This document shows, piece after piece, positions 32,391-41,452 of a stretch of 64,000 bases of DNA (the first letter of the stretch is position 1; each line of letters opens with the position of its first letter). A program made the position numbers and the translations under genes. The stretch is from Victivallaceae bacterium (lineage in GTDB: Bacteria > Verrucomicrobiota > Lentisphaeria > Victivallales > Victivallaceae), in contig JAEDIJ010000003.1 in assembly GCA_016292515.1 (NCBI GenBank), forward strand, positions 49,886 to 113,885, written 5' to 3'. The notes under the pieces were generated by a model. It was not told the DNA's origin and ran no database searches. It saw only the letters and a list, made by a program, of their open reading frames with translations.

Positions 32391-33029
32391 ATGTTCACGG
32401 GACTGGTGGAATCGCTCGCGACCCTCGTCGAACGCCGCAACTTCGCGCTCGTCGTCGAAAGTGCCGGGATCATCGCCGATCCCGTGATCGGCGAGAGCAT
32501 CGCCGTCAACGGCTGTTGTCTGACCTTGGAAAAAGCCGACGGCAGACGGCTCACCTTTCATACGCTCGCCGAAACGCTGAAACGCACCAACTTGTCGCAG
32601 CTTGAAATCGGGGAAAAACTTCACATTGAGCGCGCGTTGCGCGTCGGCGACCGTCTGGGCGGACACCTCGTGCAGGGACACGTCGATACGACGGCAAAAG
32701 TGCAAAAACTTGTTGAAATGCCCGACGGCGACCGGGAAATGGAGATCGAACTTCCCGTCACGCTCGCGCCCGAAATCATTTTGAAAGGCAGTATTGCCGT
32801 CGACGGCGTATCGCTGACCGTCTGCCGGCTGGAAACAAACTGCTTCGCCGTCCGGCTGATCCCGGAAACGTGCAAACGCACCGCGCTCACGTCGCGCGTC
32901 GGAAAATGTGTCAACCTCGAAAGCGACGTCATCGGCAAATACGTCCATCACCTGCTTCGTCCGGAGGAGGGAAAGCCCTCCTCCCGCCCGATCACGATGG
33001 AGCGGCTCGCCGAAGCGGGGCTGCTATGA
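32391..33029 (+). CDS. ribE: Riboflavin synthase (alpha chain)
   Basis: 212 residues with the internal duplication of lumazine-binding domains: MFTGLVES...GESIAVNGCCLTL...GHLVQGHVDTTA and then KGSIAVDGVSLTV...LESDVIGKYV. It turns two lumazine molecules into riboflavin. Next to ribD and in the same transcription unit as ribH. Confidence 0.96.
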   Translation: MFTGLVESLATLVERRNFALVVESAGIIADPVIGESIAVNGCCLTLEKADGRRLTFHTLAETLKRTNLSQLEIGEKLHIERALRVGDRLGGHLVQGHVDTTAKVQKLVEMPDGDREMEIELPVTLAPEIILKGSIAVDGVSLTVCRLETNCFAVRLIPETCKRTALTSRVGKCVNLESDVIGKYVHHLLRPEEGKPSSRPITMERLAEAGLL

Positions 33030-33787
33030 AAAAGATCTTCCGTTTCAGTTTTGCGCGCCCGGAGCAATTTCACGCGGTCGGCCGCAGGAAACTCGCTGAT
33101 TTTTCCGGCTACGAATTGCCGGGAGAACTTCTGACGGACGATCTGCACCTTACCGCTTCTCCTGATTTCTACTGCGGCGTGCGCGATCTCGCCGCGCCGC
33201 AACTCGCCCGGCTCATCCCCTATGAAAATCTCGTGATGCGCAGTGAATTTGCCCGCTTTTTCGCCAAACGCTGCCGCAGTGCCGCGAAACTCGGCGCGAC
33301 TTACGTCACGGCGGATTTCGATCTCGCCCACGCGCTCGCCAACGACGAAATGCGCCGGAAACTGCAATGTTTCCTCAAAGGGCTTTTCGGTATTCTGGCG
33401 GAAAATCATCTGACGTTGCTCGTCCCGGTGCGGATCCCCGCCGTTCCGGATGGTGCCGCCGCCCGGGATATCCGGGATTTCTGCCGGGGATTGCTCTATC
33501 CGGGGATCGGGCTTTATCTGGATTTCCACCCGCATGAACCGGGCGCATTCGATTTTGTTCAAACGCTTGCCGAATTGCGTTTCGACGCGCGGTACTGGCG
33601 TATTTATTTCGAGCCGGAAAGGGGCAATCAGCTGACCGTTCCGCTTCTGGAAAAACTCTTTGCGGCACTGGAAAACACCGCGGTGCCGCAAGCGGAGATC
33701 GCCATCGCGCCCGGCAACACCGTCCCCGACGGCGTCGCTCTCGCCGCGCTTTCGGAAACGGTCGCTCACTTTACGGGAGAAGCGTAA
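33026..33787 (+). CDS. Conserved-looking protein of unknown function in the riboflavin-murJ block
   Basis: Start at 33026 overlapping the ribE stop (ATGA). 253 residues, no signal peptide. The alternating hydrophobic strands and helices (ATYVTADFDLAHAL..., LTLLVPVRIPAVPD, GIGLYLDFHPHEPGAFDF, YWRIYFEPERGNQL, AEIAIAPGN) suggest a TIM-barrel fold, perhaps distantly like sugar-phosphate isomerases or the DUF72 type. I cannot see a clear catalytic set and do not assign a function. murJ begins three bases... directly after its stop, so both are in the same operon. Confidence 0.75.
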   Translation: MKKIFRFSFARPEQFHAVGRRKLADFSGYELPGELLTDDLHLTASPDFYCGVRDLAAPQLARLIPYENLVMRSEFARFFAKRCRSAAKLGATYVTADFDLAHALANDEMRRKLQCFLKGLFGILAENHLTLLVPVRIPAVPDGAAARDIRDFCRGLLYPGIGLYLDFHPHEPGAFDFVQTLAELRFDARYWRIYFEPERGNQLTVPLLEKLFAALENTAVPQAEIAIAPGNTVPDGVALAALSETVAHFTGEA

Positions 33788-35383
33788 ATGGAACGCCGTT
33801 CGCTTTTACGCCACAGTTTCAACATCTCTTTGATCACCTTGCTCAGCCGGTTGCTCGGACTTGTCCGGGTGCGGCTTGAAGCCGTCGTCATCGGCGGCGG
33901 CGCGGTCGCTTCCGGGTGGTTTTTCGCTTTCAGTCTGCCCAATTTATTCCGCCGTCTGCTCGGCGAGGGCGCGCTCGGTCAGGCACTGATCCCGCTTGTC
34001 GCGGATGCGGAAGCCAAAGGAGGGCTCCGGCAGGTCAAACGCGAACTCGCCGTCATTTTCGCCTGGCTGGGGCTCATCCTCGGCGCGATCGTCGTCGTCG
34101 TTTCGCTTGCGGCGTATGTCGTGCGCATCCTGACATCCGGCGCGACGACGGGCTATTTCGCGCAGGAGCACGTGCAGATATTCCTCTACCTTGTGCCGCT
34201 TCTGATGCCCTACGCCTTTTTTATGTGCCTCACGGGAGCGATCACTTCCGTCCTCAACTACGCCAAAGTTTTCGTTTTGCCCGCGCTCGGGTCGCTGTTG
34301 CTCAATTTCTTTATGATTGGCGGACTTTACGCGATCTGGCGCGGCACGATTTCGTCGGACGATCTCATCGCCAATTTGAGATTGTTGAGCCACCTCGTCC
34401 TCCTTTCCGGTGCGGTGCAACTGACGCTGATGACGGTCGTATTGATCCGTTACCGCCGCTTCCCCGCCTGGAAAGAGCGGCATCTGATCGACGGCAAAGA
34501 AGTGCTCCGCAAACTTTTCAAAATTCTCCTGCCGGGGCTGGGAAGCGGCGCGCTCATCCAGTTGAGTTTTCTCGTCGACCGCGCCATCGCCACCGCCGTC
34601 GGGCCGCAAGCGGTTCCCGCGCTGACTTACGTCGACCGGCTGATCGACGTGCCGATCGGTATTTTCGCCGTTTCGCTGAGTTCCGTGCTGATGGCGTCGA
34701 TGTCGCGCGCCGCCGCCAAAGGCGATCAGGCGGAAATCGTTTCGGAGTTGATCTATTCGCTCCGGCAGGTCTTTTTCATCAGCATCCCGATGGCGGTCGT
34801 CGTCGTATTCTTTCACGATACGATGCTGCGGTTGCTCTGTTTCGGCGGACGTTACCGCGCGGAAGATCTCGCGGCGGCGCAAATGGTTGCCTATTTCTAC
34901 GGGGCGGCGATCCCTCTTTTTTGCGCGATGAAAGTGATCGTCCCGGTCTTTCTCGCGCGCAAAAAGATGCTGACGACCTTTTACGTTTCGGTGATTGCCG
35001 TCGCGCTGAACATCGGTCTTAATCTCCTCTTGATGCACCCCTTGAAACAGGGCGGGATCGCGCTGGCGACGTTGATGTCGTCGCTGATCTCCTTTGTCAT
35101 CCTCGTCGTCCTGCTGGTACGCGAAGGCTTTGAAATTCCTTTCAAAGAAGTGCTTTTAAGTTTCTGCCGCACCGCGCTGATCGCGGTCGCGGTCGCGCTG
35201 ATCGTTTTCTCAACCGGCTGGATGCGCTGTCATCTGGAATGGTCGTGGGGGCGTCAATTCGGTTTGTTTCTGGCGGCGGGGGCACTTTTCGGCATTCTCT
35301 ACCTTGTTTTCGCCGCCGTCGTCAAGGCACCGGAGATCCGGGAACTCGGCGCCATTCTCAAGCGCAAAAACGCCGCGAAATGA
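33788..35383 (+). CDS. murJ: Lipid II flippase MurJ
   Basis: 531 residues, with about 14 predicted membrane helices. The N-terminal signature of the MviN/MurJ family is clear: FNISLITLLSRLLGLVRVRLEAVVIG, then FSLPNLFRRLLGEGALGQALIPLV. It moves lipid II across the inner membrane for peptidoglycan synthesis. Last gene of this plus-strand block; its 3' end overlaps the convergent gene at 35358 by 26 bases. Confidence 0.95.
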   Translation: MERRSLLRHSFNISLITLLSRLLGLVRVRLEAVVIGGGAVASGWFFAFSLPNLFRRLLGEGALGQALIPLVADAEAKGGLRQVKRELAVIFAWLGLILGAIVVVVSLAAYVVRILTSGATTGYFAQEHVQIFLYLVPLLMPYAFFMCLTGAITSVLNYAKVFVLPALGSLLLNFFMIGGLYAIWRGTISSDDLIANLRLLSHLVLLSGAVQLTLMTVVLIRYRRFPAWKERHLIDGKEVLRKLFKILLPGLGSGALIQLSFLVDRAIATAVGPQAVPALTYVDRLIDVPIGIFAVSLSSVLMASMSRAAAKGDQAEIVSELIYSLRQVFFISIPMAVVVVFFHDTMLRLLCFGGRYRAEDLAAAQMVAYFYGAAIPLFCAMKVIVPVFLARKKMLTTFYVSVIAVALNIGLNLLLMHPLKQGGIALATLMSSLISFVILVVLLVREGFEIPFKEVLLSFCRTALIAVAVALIVFSTGWMRCHLEWSWGRQFGLFLAAGALFGILYLVFAAVVKAPEIRELGAILKRKNAAK

Positions 35384-36200
35384 TCCCCCAGCGCAGAGAC
35401 CGCGCGCTTTTTTCACCGAGCCACTTCCGCCACGCCGCGCGATCGGGTAAAGCGGCGATCTCCGCCATTTCCTGAAACGTCGAACGAAAGAGTACGGCAA
35501 GCGGTTGTTTTACGCCGAAATCCGTCAATTTCCCGGCGGCGCGCGCGATCCGGCGGCGGCGCATCCACGAACGGACGGCAAAAAATCCGATCACGCCGCC
35601 GAGCAAAGCGTAGAACCACCCCAGTTGCAGTTGCGGAAACCAGAGGAGTCGGGCAAAAGACGCCATCGGCAAAAGCAATGTCGGGATCAAAAAGAGCACG
35701 GCGTCAAAGGAAGTGCAAAAGAAATCCCCGACCGTGCGGCGCAAGAAACTGAAACTTGTCTGATAAGCGAAAAATTCCTCCGGGGCCGGATCTTCGACGC
35801 TCGCGCGTGCCACGTGGCAAAGTTCGTGTGCGAGCAATTCGTCGCGGCGGTAGCAGAACCACTTTTTTTGGCGGGCAAATGCCGCGCGGAGGAGGAAAAA
35901 ACTTTGTTTTTTTTCCAAATCGCAGACGGCGCATCCGCCCCAGAGAAGTCCGACGCCGCGGGAGAGGAAAAATCCCCGGTCGTTTGTGCGGCGGAATGCA
36001 TAGAATTTTTCCGTCAGATTTCCGCCCTCGCGGATCACCTCCTGCGGGATCGGCTTTGCGTCTTTGAATTCGGCGGGAACGGCATCGGCTCTTTCTTCTT
36101 GTTTCACCCGGAGCAGAAATTCCTCCCCGCTTTCCGTTTCGTACGGAAAGATCCCTCGCTTGTCCAGCGCGATCAACGCAGTGAAATCAACGGCGTTCAT
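35358..36200 (-). CDS. Putative membrane zinc peptidase (HExxH) of unknown family
   Basis: 280 residues. ELLAHELCHVARA carries an HExxH at residues 125-129, followed by EEFFAYQ near 141 that could give the third metal ligand. Two membrane helices follow (about 160-180 and 190-210), then a cytoplasmic tail. This resembles small membrane-bound gluzincin-type peptidases, but I cannot name a family and activity is inferred only. Its start overlaps the end of the PSP1 gene (ATGA), so it is the last gene of the BY-kinase operon. Confidence 0.7.
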   Translation of the reverse strand: MNAVDFTALIALDKRGIFPYETESGEEFLLRVKQEERADAVPAEFKDAKPIPQEVIREGGNLTEKFYAFRRTNDRGFFLSRGVGLLWGGCAVCDLEKKQSFFLLRAAFARQKKWFCYRRDELLAHELCHVARASVEDPAPEEFFAYQTSFSFLRRTVGDFFCTSFDAVLFLIPTLLLPMASFARLLWFPQLQLGWFYALLGGVIGFFAVRSWMRRRRIARAAGKLTDFGVKQPLAVLFRSTFQEMAEIAALPDRAAWRKWLGEKSARSLRWGIISRRFCA

Positions 36201-37171
36201 TCCTTGTCCGGAGCATTGCCGCCGTTGGGATTCCCGGCGGAGCGTTCTTTGTTGCGCCGCGGATGATCGTGTCTGCCGCCGTCGTCGCCCTTGCGGTGCG
36301 GATCGCCTTTGCGGTCGCGTTTGGCAGTGCCGTCATTGCCGTTTTTCGGACGGTTTTCGTTTCCGGTACGGCGCGGCAGGATCTTGACGTCGTCGCGCGT
36401 AAAAGTGACGAGATTGCCGCTTTCCATCGCCACAGTCACGCGGCGCGTCAGCAAATTGCGGTCGACGACCTTGCCGTTGCCGGAGGGAGTTTCGCAGTAA
36501 TCGCCCTTGCGCGGCATATCGCGCTCCATTTCACGATAGCCGTCGTACTCGTATTTCAGACAGCATTTCAAGCGGCCGCAGACGCCGGAGATCGAACTCG
36601 GTGTCAGCGCGAGATCCTGCTCTTTTGCCATTTTGACGTTGATGCTGGAAAATTCGTGCAGAAAACGGCAACAGCACAGCGGCTGACCGCAGACGGCGAT
36701 GCCGCCGTACATCGAAGTTTCGTCGCGCACGCCGATCTGACGCAATTCGATGCGGGTCGAGAGCGCGCGCGAAAGTTCCTTGACCAATTCACGGAAATCG
36801 ACCCTGCCGTCGGCGCAGAACTGCACCGTCACGAGTTTCCCGTCCACGGAATAATGGGCGTTGACCAGCTTCATCGGCAACGCGAGTTTGTCGACCCACG
36901 TCTGCGCCTGTTTGAGCGCGGCGCGGTTGCGCGACGAAGATCGGGTCGCCTCGGCGAGATCTTCATAGGTCGCGCGCCGCTGGACTTCCGGCAGTTCGCG
37001 CGTGTTGGCGGTCATCGTCGGCGCGTCGAGCAATCGGACGACTTCCCCGATGTCGTGGTAAAAATCCCGGACGAAATAACAACTGTCGCCGACGGCAAAC
37101 GTTTCCGCGCATTCCGCGCGCGCTTCCAGCGTGATCCCGTTTTCAATTTTAAGCAAGAGTATTTGATCCAT
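36197..37171 (-). CDS. PSP1 domain protein (RicT/YaaT-like)
   Basis: 324 residues. The PSP1 domain covers ~1-260: FVRDFYHDIGEVVRLLDAP, GRVDFRELVKELSRALSTRIELRQIGVRDE, a Cys-rich region CGQPLCCCRFLHEF and CGRLKCCLKYEYDGY (possible metal or iron-sulfur ligands, as in Bacillus RicT), then a small SH3-like end. The last ~60 residues are a disordered, Gly/Asp/Arg/His-rich basic tail. RicT-type proteins take part in RNA processing and developmental phosphorelay control. Confidence 0.85.
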   Translation of the reverse strand: MDQILLLKIENGITLEARAECAETFAVGDSCYFVRDFYHDIGEVVRLLDAPTMTANTRELPEVQRRATYEDLAEATRSSSRNRAALKQAQTWVDKLALPMKLVNAHYSVDGKLVTVQFCADGRVDFRELVKELSRALSTRIELRQIGVRDETSMYGGIAVCGQPLCCCRFLHEFSSINVKMAKEQDLALTPSSISGVCGRLKCCLKYEYDGYREMERDMPRKGDYCETPSGNGKVVDRNLLTRRVTVAMESGNLVTFTRDDVKILPRRTGNENRPKNGNDGTAKRDRKGDPHRKGDDGGRHDHPRRNKERSAGNPNGGNAPDKE

Positions 37172-37219
37172 TGCGAGAAATCCCTTATAAGTCCCCGCTT
37201 TTTCAGGGGAAAGATGATG

Positions 37220-37966
37220 TTACCAATACTTCAATTTCCAACGGCGGAGTTTCTGCTTCCAATTTCCGCCGGGCAGACAGGAGAGCAACGGCAGATCGCG
37301 CAACACCCGTTGCGGATTCACCTCCATCCACAATTTGACGAATCCTTCGTCGAATGCCGTCAAGAGTTTTTTGCGGCACTCGGCAAAGCGGAACCCCGAT
37401 GCGCGATGCGCGTCATCGGCGATCAGACAGCGCGGGAATTCTTCCAGCAGACGCCACGCCGCGCGGCGGACATTTCTGCCGTAACGGCCCAGCAGACTGC
37501 CGGAATTGATCTGCAACGCGACCGCCGCCTGCGGGATCGCCGCAAGGCACGCGCGGTAATTCAACTGCCACAATCTTTCCGGATGCGCGATGAGAATGCT
37601 TTTGCCTTTGAGACCGAGATCGAAAAGCAACGCGCTCACTCCGCTTGAAACATAAGATTCTTTCAGATCGAGCAAAAGAGTCCGGCTCCCGCCGAGCCCG
37701 CGCAGTTTTTCCGGGGGGATCCCGGTCAGCCGATCGTAATCGTACTCCATTCCCGGCAGTAAAGTGATCTTTTCCTGCTTCGCCAATTCCTTTATTTGCG
37801 CGAAGACCCGATCGTAATTTTCCTCGGCGTTGCGGGAATAATGGGTCGTCGCCGCCAACACATCCACGCCGGACGCGGCTGCCGCTTGCAGCATCACTTT
37901 GGCGGCACTTTCATTTTCCGCACCGTCGTCCAATGCGGGCAGGATGTGACAGTGGAGATCGATCAC
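37220..37966 (-). CDS. CpsB/YwqE-type protein tyrosine phosphatase (PHP fold)
   Basis: 248 residues. Starts MIDLHCHILPALDDGAEN, the typical metal-binding HxH motif of this family, with further ligands TTHYSRN near 42, PGMEYDY near 77 and HPERLWQ near 132. It removes phosphate from tyrosines of bacterial BY-kinases. It overlaps the kinase gene by four bases, which makes the pairing firm. Confidence 0.9.
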   Translation of the reverse strand: MIDLHCHILPALDDGAENESAAKVMLQAAAASGVDVLAATTHYSRNAEENYDRVFAQIKELAKQEKITLLPGMEYDYDRLTGIPPEKLRGLGGSRTLLLDLKESYVSSGVSALLFDLGLKGKSILIAHPERLWQLNYRACLAAIPQAAVALQINSGSLLGRYGRNVRRAAWRLLEEFPRCLIADDAHRASGFRFAECRKKLLTAFDEGFVKLWMEVNPQRVLRDLPLLSCLPGGNWKQKLRRWKLKYW

Positions 37967-39474
37967 TTCTTTTTTCTCCGTCTCCGGAAAGGTGCGAGCA
38001 ACGCGGAGACAAACGGCAGTTTGGAAGATTTTTTCTCTTTGCCGTAACCGTATCCGTAGCCGTAGCCATAGCCGTACCCGTAACCGTACCCGTAGCCATA
38101 GCCCGCGCGGTGGACTTCAAATTTGTTGAGCACGACGCCGCAGACGTTGAGGTTCAGCTGCTGAAACTGCTCCAAGACCTGACGCACGACTTCGGCGCGC
38201 GCAAATCCCGCCTGAACGACCAGAAGAATGCCATTCGCCATTCCGCCGATCACGGCGGCGTCGGAAATGCCGAGGCTCGGCGGAGCGTCGATCAGGATGT
38301 AATCGTACATCGTCTGCAATTTGCCGAGCAATTCACTGAATTCGGGGCTTTGGAGCAACCGTGAGGGCGTCGGCGGCACGGGGCCGCAGAGCAGAGCATC
38401 CAGCGGCAGATCCATCACGTTGCGGCAGACGACCTCGTCGAAACTCTTTTCGCCGACGAGCACGTTGACGATGCCCTCCCGCGAAGAAATGCCGAGCGTC
38501 CAGCTCAATGCGGGCTTGCGCAAGTCGCAGTTGATGATCAATGTCTTTTTGCCCGCTTCGGCGAGGCTTGCCGCGACGTTGGCGGAAACAAATGTCTTGC
38601 CCTCGTTGGGAAAAACGCTGGTCAGGACAAAGGTGCGGCATCCCGTTTTGCCCGGAGCGATCCCGGCGTAAAGGATATTCGTCCGCAACGTCCGGAAAGC
38701 TTCCGACGTGTCGAACCGCGCGTCGCTTCCCTCCAAACTGACGATCCGGTTGCCGGAACTGCCGGAATCGCCGTCGCGCAACATCGAAACCACGTGATCG
38801 TAAGGGATGTTTCCCATCACCGGCGTCTGCAATTCGCTTACGATGCTTTCCGGCGAACGAAGCCGCGTATCGAGCAATTTGAGCATCACGAGCGCGCCGT
38901 AGACGAGCAAAAACAAAATCAGCGACCCCAGAATGGCGGCGCGCCGCAGATTGGGGCGGACCGGAAATCTCGGCACCGTCGCTTCGTCGATGACCTGACC
39001 GTTTTCCAATTTCATCAGCACGCGGACTTCCTCGATGAAAACCTGCGAAAGCGTCCGCGCGATGATCGCGGCATATTCCGGATCGCGGCAATCCACCTTG
39101 ATGCAGATGAAACGGGTATCCTGGATCACCGAAACATCGACCTGAAACATCTCGTTGAAATCGGGATGATCCTTTTTGACTTCCTTGCAGGTTTTTTCCC
39201 GGACACGGCGGCTGCTGATCAAGGTCTGATAGTCTTTTGCCAGATCCAGACCGAGGCGCAGGTCGCGGCTGGCGTTGCGGTATTCGTCGGTCGTATCGGT
39301 GGAGTCCATACTGCGGCCGATGTAGAGAGTTCCCTCGGAACGGTAGATCGGCGTGACAAACGTGCGGCAGAGCAGATAACTCGCCACGCCGCCGCAGAGC
39401 AACGCAAAGAACAAAAGCAACCAGTTATGCCGTGCGACGTTGATGAAAAACAGTGAATTGACTTCCCGAACCAT
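37963..39474 (-). CDS. Wzc-type polysaccharide co-polymerase and BY tyrosine kinase with (GY)n tail
   Basis: 503 residues. N-terminal Wzz domain with two membrane helices (about 14-34 and ~178-198), then the cytoplasmic kinase with Walker A TSVFPNEGKTFVSA near 280, A' LIINCDLRKP near 316, and Walker B YDYILIDAPPS near 394. Near the C-terminus comes an uninterrupted run of alternating Gly and Tyr (about ten repeats) and then a basic end (KEKKSS...RRRRKKK). Tyrosine clusters are autophosphorylated in BY-kinases; this one is unusually regular. It controls length or export of a surface polysaccharide, but the polymerase genes are not in the window. Confidence 0.92.
   Translation of the reverse strand: MVREVNSLFFINVARHNWLLLFFALLCGGVASYLLCRTFVTPIYRSEGTLYIGRSMDSTDTTDEYRNASRDLRLGLDLAKDYQTLISSRRVREKTCKEVKKDHPDFNEMFQVDVSVIQDTRFICIKVDCRDPEYAAIIARTLSQVFIEEVRVLMKLENGQVIDEATVPRFPVRPNLRRAAILGSLILFLLVYGALVMLKLLDTRLRSPESIVSELQTPVMGNIPYDHVVSMLRDGDSGSSGNRIVSLEGSDARFDTSEAFRTLRTNILYAGIAPGKTGCRTFVLTSVFPNEGKTFVSANVAASLAEAGKKTLIINCDLRKPALSWTLGISSREGIVNVLVGEKSFDEVVCRNVMDLPLDALLCGPVPPTPSRLLQSPEFSELLGKLQTMYDYILIDAPPSLGISDAAVIGGMANGILLVVQAGFARAEVVRQVLEQFQQLNLNVCGVVLNKFEVHRAGYGYGYGYGYGYGYGYGYGYGKEKKSSKLPFVSALLAPFRRRRKKK
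38044..38103. repeat. Hexanucleotide tandem repeat coding for the (GY)n tail
   Basis: About ten units of CCGTAN or CCATAN in a row (plus strand), with third-base variation. It encodes Gly-Tyr dipeptides in the kinase tail and could change length by slippage without breaking the frame. Confidence 0.8.
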
Positions 39475-39538
39475 AAGATCCTCCGTTGAGGTTCAATTTT
39501 CTCTCAAAAAATCCTCACAGAAATTCAGTGAATGATTT

Positions 39539-39566
39539 AATATACATCGATTTTCCGGCATTGCAA
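39539..39566 (-). promoter_or_regulatory. Promoter of the BY-kinase operon
   Basis: Minus-strand TTGCAA (39566-39561), 16 bases, TATATT (39544-39539), about 65 bases before the start codon. Confidence 0.65.
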
Positions 39567-39594
39567 TATATCTAAAATATATTGTTCGCTATTT

Positions 39595-40389
39595 TTATCG
39601 TGCGGGAAGCAGATCTTCCGCCAGCAAAGCACGGTAAAAGTCATCTCCGGACAAATACGGCAGAAATTTTTTCACCGGCTCCGGCGCGGCTGCGGAGATC
39701 GCCCAGACGTAACGCCGGCACCACGGATATTTGCCGCTTTCGATATTCTTGCGGGAAGGCAAAACGCCGCCGACCGCCAGAGTCCGTACCGATTCTCCGG
39801 GGATCTCCTCCTGATAACGCGCCAGAGCGAGTGCCGCCGGATCGCGGCTGACGTAAAGCACGACTTCCGCGGTGTCGTTGAGTTCGACGATCCCCCGGCC
39901 CTGCGTGCGTATTTTGAGAAAGGTCTCCACCATTTCCCCGCCGTTTTTCTTGACGGAGATCATATAGCGGTGGATGTCGCGCGCATCACCGCCCAGCGCG
40001 CTCCAAGCGGGGCGCACCCCGCGCCACACTTCGGAAATCCCTGCGGGGGTGATACTTGCAACGCGATTGGAAATGTGCGCGTAGCCGACCAGCACTTCGT
40101 AAAACGCCGGTACGATCCTGCCGTTGAACTGCTTCGGGATCGCCGCTTCGTCGACCAATGCGATATGAAATTTGCCCGCTTCCAGACCGCGGAGGGCATT
40201 GGCGGCGTCGCAACGGGTCGTCGCGACGCTTTCCCCGGCAGAACCGTAGCGCAATGCGGCGAGTTTCAGTGCCGTGCATCCGAAAAAGGTCGCATCGACG
40301 ATTTGCAGATCGACTTCCGGCATATCCATCGTTTCCGCACCGATGGCAACCGTCAAAAAGGTCAGAAAAATTCCGAAAAACCGCTTCAT
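39595..40389 (-). CDS. Exported phosphate-binding-like (PstS-type) protein
   Basis: 264 residues. The signal peptide (MKRFFGIFLTFLTVAIGAE) is cut near residue 19. The mature part looks like a type II periplasmic binding fold: GKFHIALVDEAAIP, AGISEVWRGVRPAWSALGG (the usual ITLKQIFSG-like helix of PstS-type proteins), and LAVGGVLPSRKNIESGKYP (matching the PxxxTIxxGxYP segment of this family). A single-domain binding protein without ABC transporter genes nearby, so the role is uncertain. The gene overlaps the end of hisC. Confidence 0.75.
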   Translation of the reverse strand: MKRFFGIFLTFLTVAIGAETMDMPEVDLQIVDATFFGCTALKLAALRYGSAGESVATTRCDAANALRGLEAGKFHIALVDEAAIPKQFNGRIVPAFYEVLVGYAHISNRVASITPAGISEVWRGVRPAWSALGGDARDIHRYMISVKKNGGEMVETFLKIRTQGRGIVELNDTAEVVLYVSRDPAALALARYQEEIPGESVRTLAVGGVLPSRKNIESGKYPWCRRYVWAISAAAPEPVKKFLPYLSGDDFYRALLAEDLLPAR

Positions 40390-41447
40390 CCGCCGTAGAT
40401 CTCGTGTAAAAAGTCAAGCAGTTTCCGGTTTTCTCCGGCAGTGCCGACGGTGATGCGGACATACTCTTTCGTCGCTTCGCCGGGGAAATAGCGCACGACG
40501 ACGGCGCGGCGGCGAAGTTCCTCGAAACAGCGTCTGCCGTCTTTGTCCGGCGGCGCGGCAAAGAGGAAATTCGCGGCGGAATCGGCGACGAAAAATCCCA
40601 GTTTCTTCAATTCCGCGGTCAAAAAGGCACGGCCGTCGCAGACGTCGCGGCAATGTTTTTCAAGCGTTTCAACGTCGGCAAATGCCGCTTCGCCAACGAC
40701 TTGCGCCAATCGGTCGACGTTGTAGGAATCTTTGAGTTTCATCAATCCCGCGATCAGTGTTTCATCGGCGACCGCGTAGCCGAGACGCACTCCGGCGAGC
40801 GAAAAACTTTTGGAAAAAGTCCGCATCACGATCACATTGGAGTACTTCAACGCCAAGTCCATACAGTTGTCCGGCGCGAAATCGGCGTAGGCTTCGTCGA
40901 TGACGACGATGCCGTCGAATTTTGCGCAGATCTCCTCGACTGCCGCGCGGGGAAAGAGCGTTCCCGTCGGCGCGTTGGGGCGCGTCAGCATCAGAAGATT
41001 GCATTTTTCGATACGTTCCAAAAGGTCGGAGGGCAAGGCGAAACTTTCCTTTTCAAGCGGCAGACGCACGACTTCGGCATTCTGCATCGCCGCAAGTTCC
41101 GCGTAGAGCGAGTAACTCGGGTAAAGCATCGCCATCGGCAGATCGGATGAAGTGAATGCGCGGAAAATCATCGTCAAAAGATCGTCCGAGCCGTTGCCGA
41201 TGATGACGTTGCTCCGGCGCGCGCCGAAACGTGCCGCGACGGCGTCGCGCAGGCGGTTCGCCATCGGATCGGGGTAGCGGCGGAGCGTCGCCGCGGAAAA
41301 ATCACGCAACGCCTGCGCCACCTTTTCCGACGGCGGATAAGGATTCTCGTTGGTATTGAGTTTGATCAGATTTTCCATCACCGGCTGTTCGCCGGGGACA
41401 TATCCCTCCATCGCGTCGATCTCGGGACGAAAGTAAGATTTTTTCAT
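40386..41447 (-). CDS. hisC: Histidinol-phosphate aminotransferase
   Basis: 353 residues from the ATG at 41447, which has CAGGA nine bases upstream; an ATG at 41456 overlaps the mgtC stop and is also possible. PLP-dependent fold type I: NENPYPPSEKV near residue 33, IGNGSDDLLTMI near 81, DEAYADF near 191, and the Schiff-base lysine in RTFSKSFSLAGVRLGY near 219. It acts in histidine synthesis. No other his genes are adjacent, and some members of this family act on phenylalanine or tyrosine instead. Confidence 0.9.
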   Translation of the reverse strand: MKKSYFRPEIDAMEGYVPGEQPVMENLIKLNTNENPYPPSEKVAQALRDFSAATLRRYPDPMANRLRDAVAARFGARRSNVIIGNGSDDLLTMIFRAFTSSDLPMAMLYPSYSLYAELAAMQNAEVVRLPLEKESFALPSDLLERIEKCNLLMLTRPNAPTGTLFPRAAVEEICAKFDGIVVIDEAYADFAPDNCMDLALKYSNVIVMRTFSKSFSLAGVRLGYAVADETLIAGLMKLKDSYNVDRLAQVVGEAAFADVETLEKHCRDVCDGRAFLTAELKKLGFFVADSAANFLFAAPPDKDGRRCFEELRRRAVVVRYFPGEATKEYVRITVGTAGENRKLLDFLHEIYGG

Positions 41448-41452
41448 CGTTG

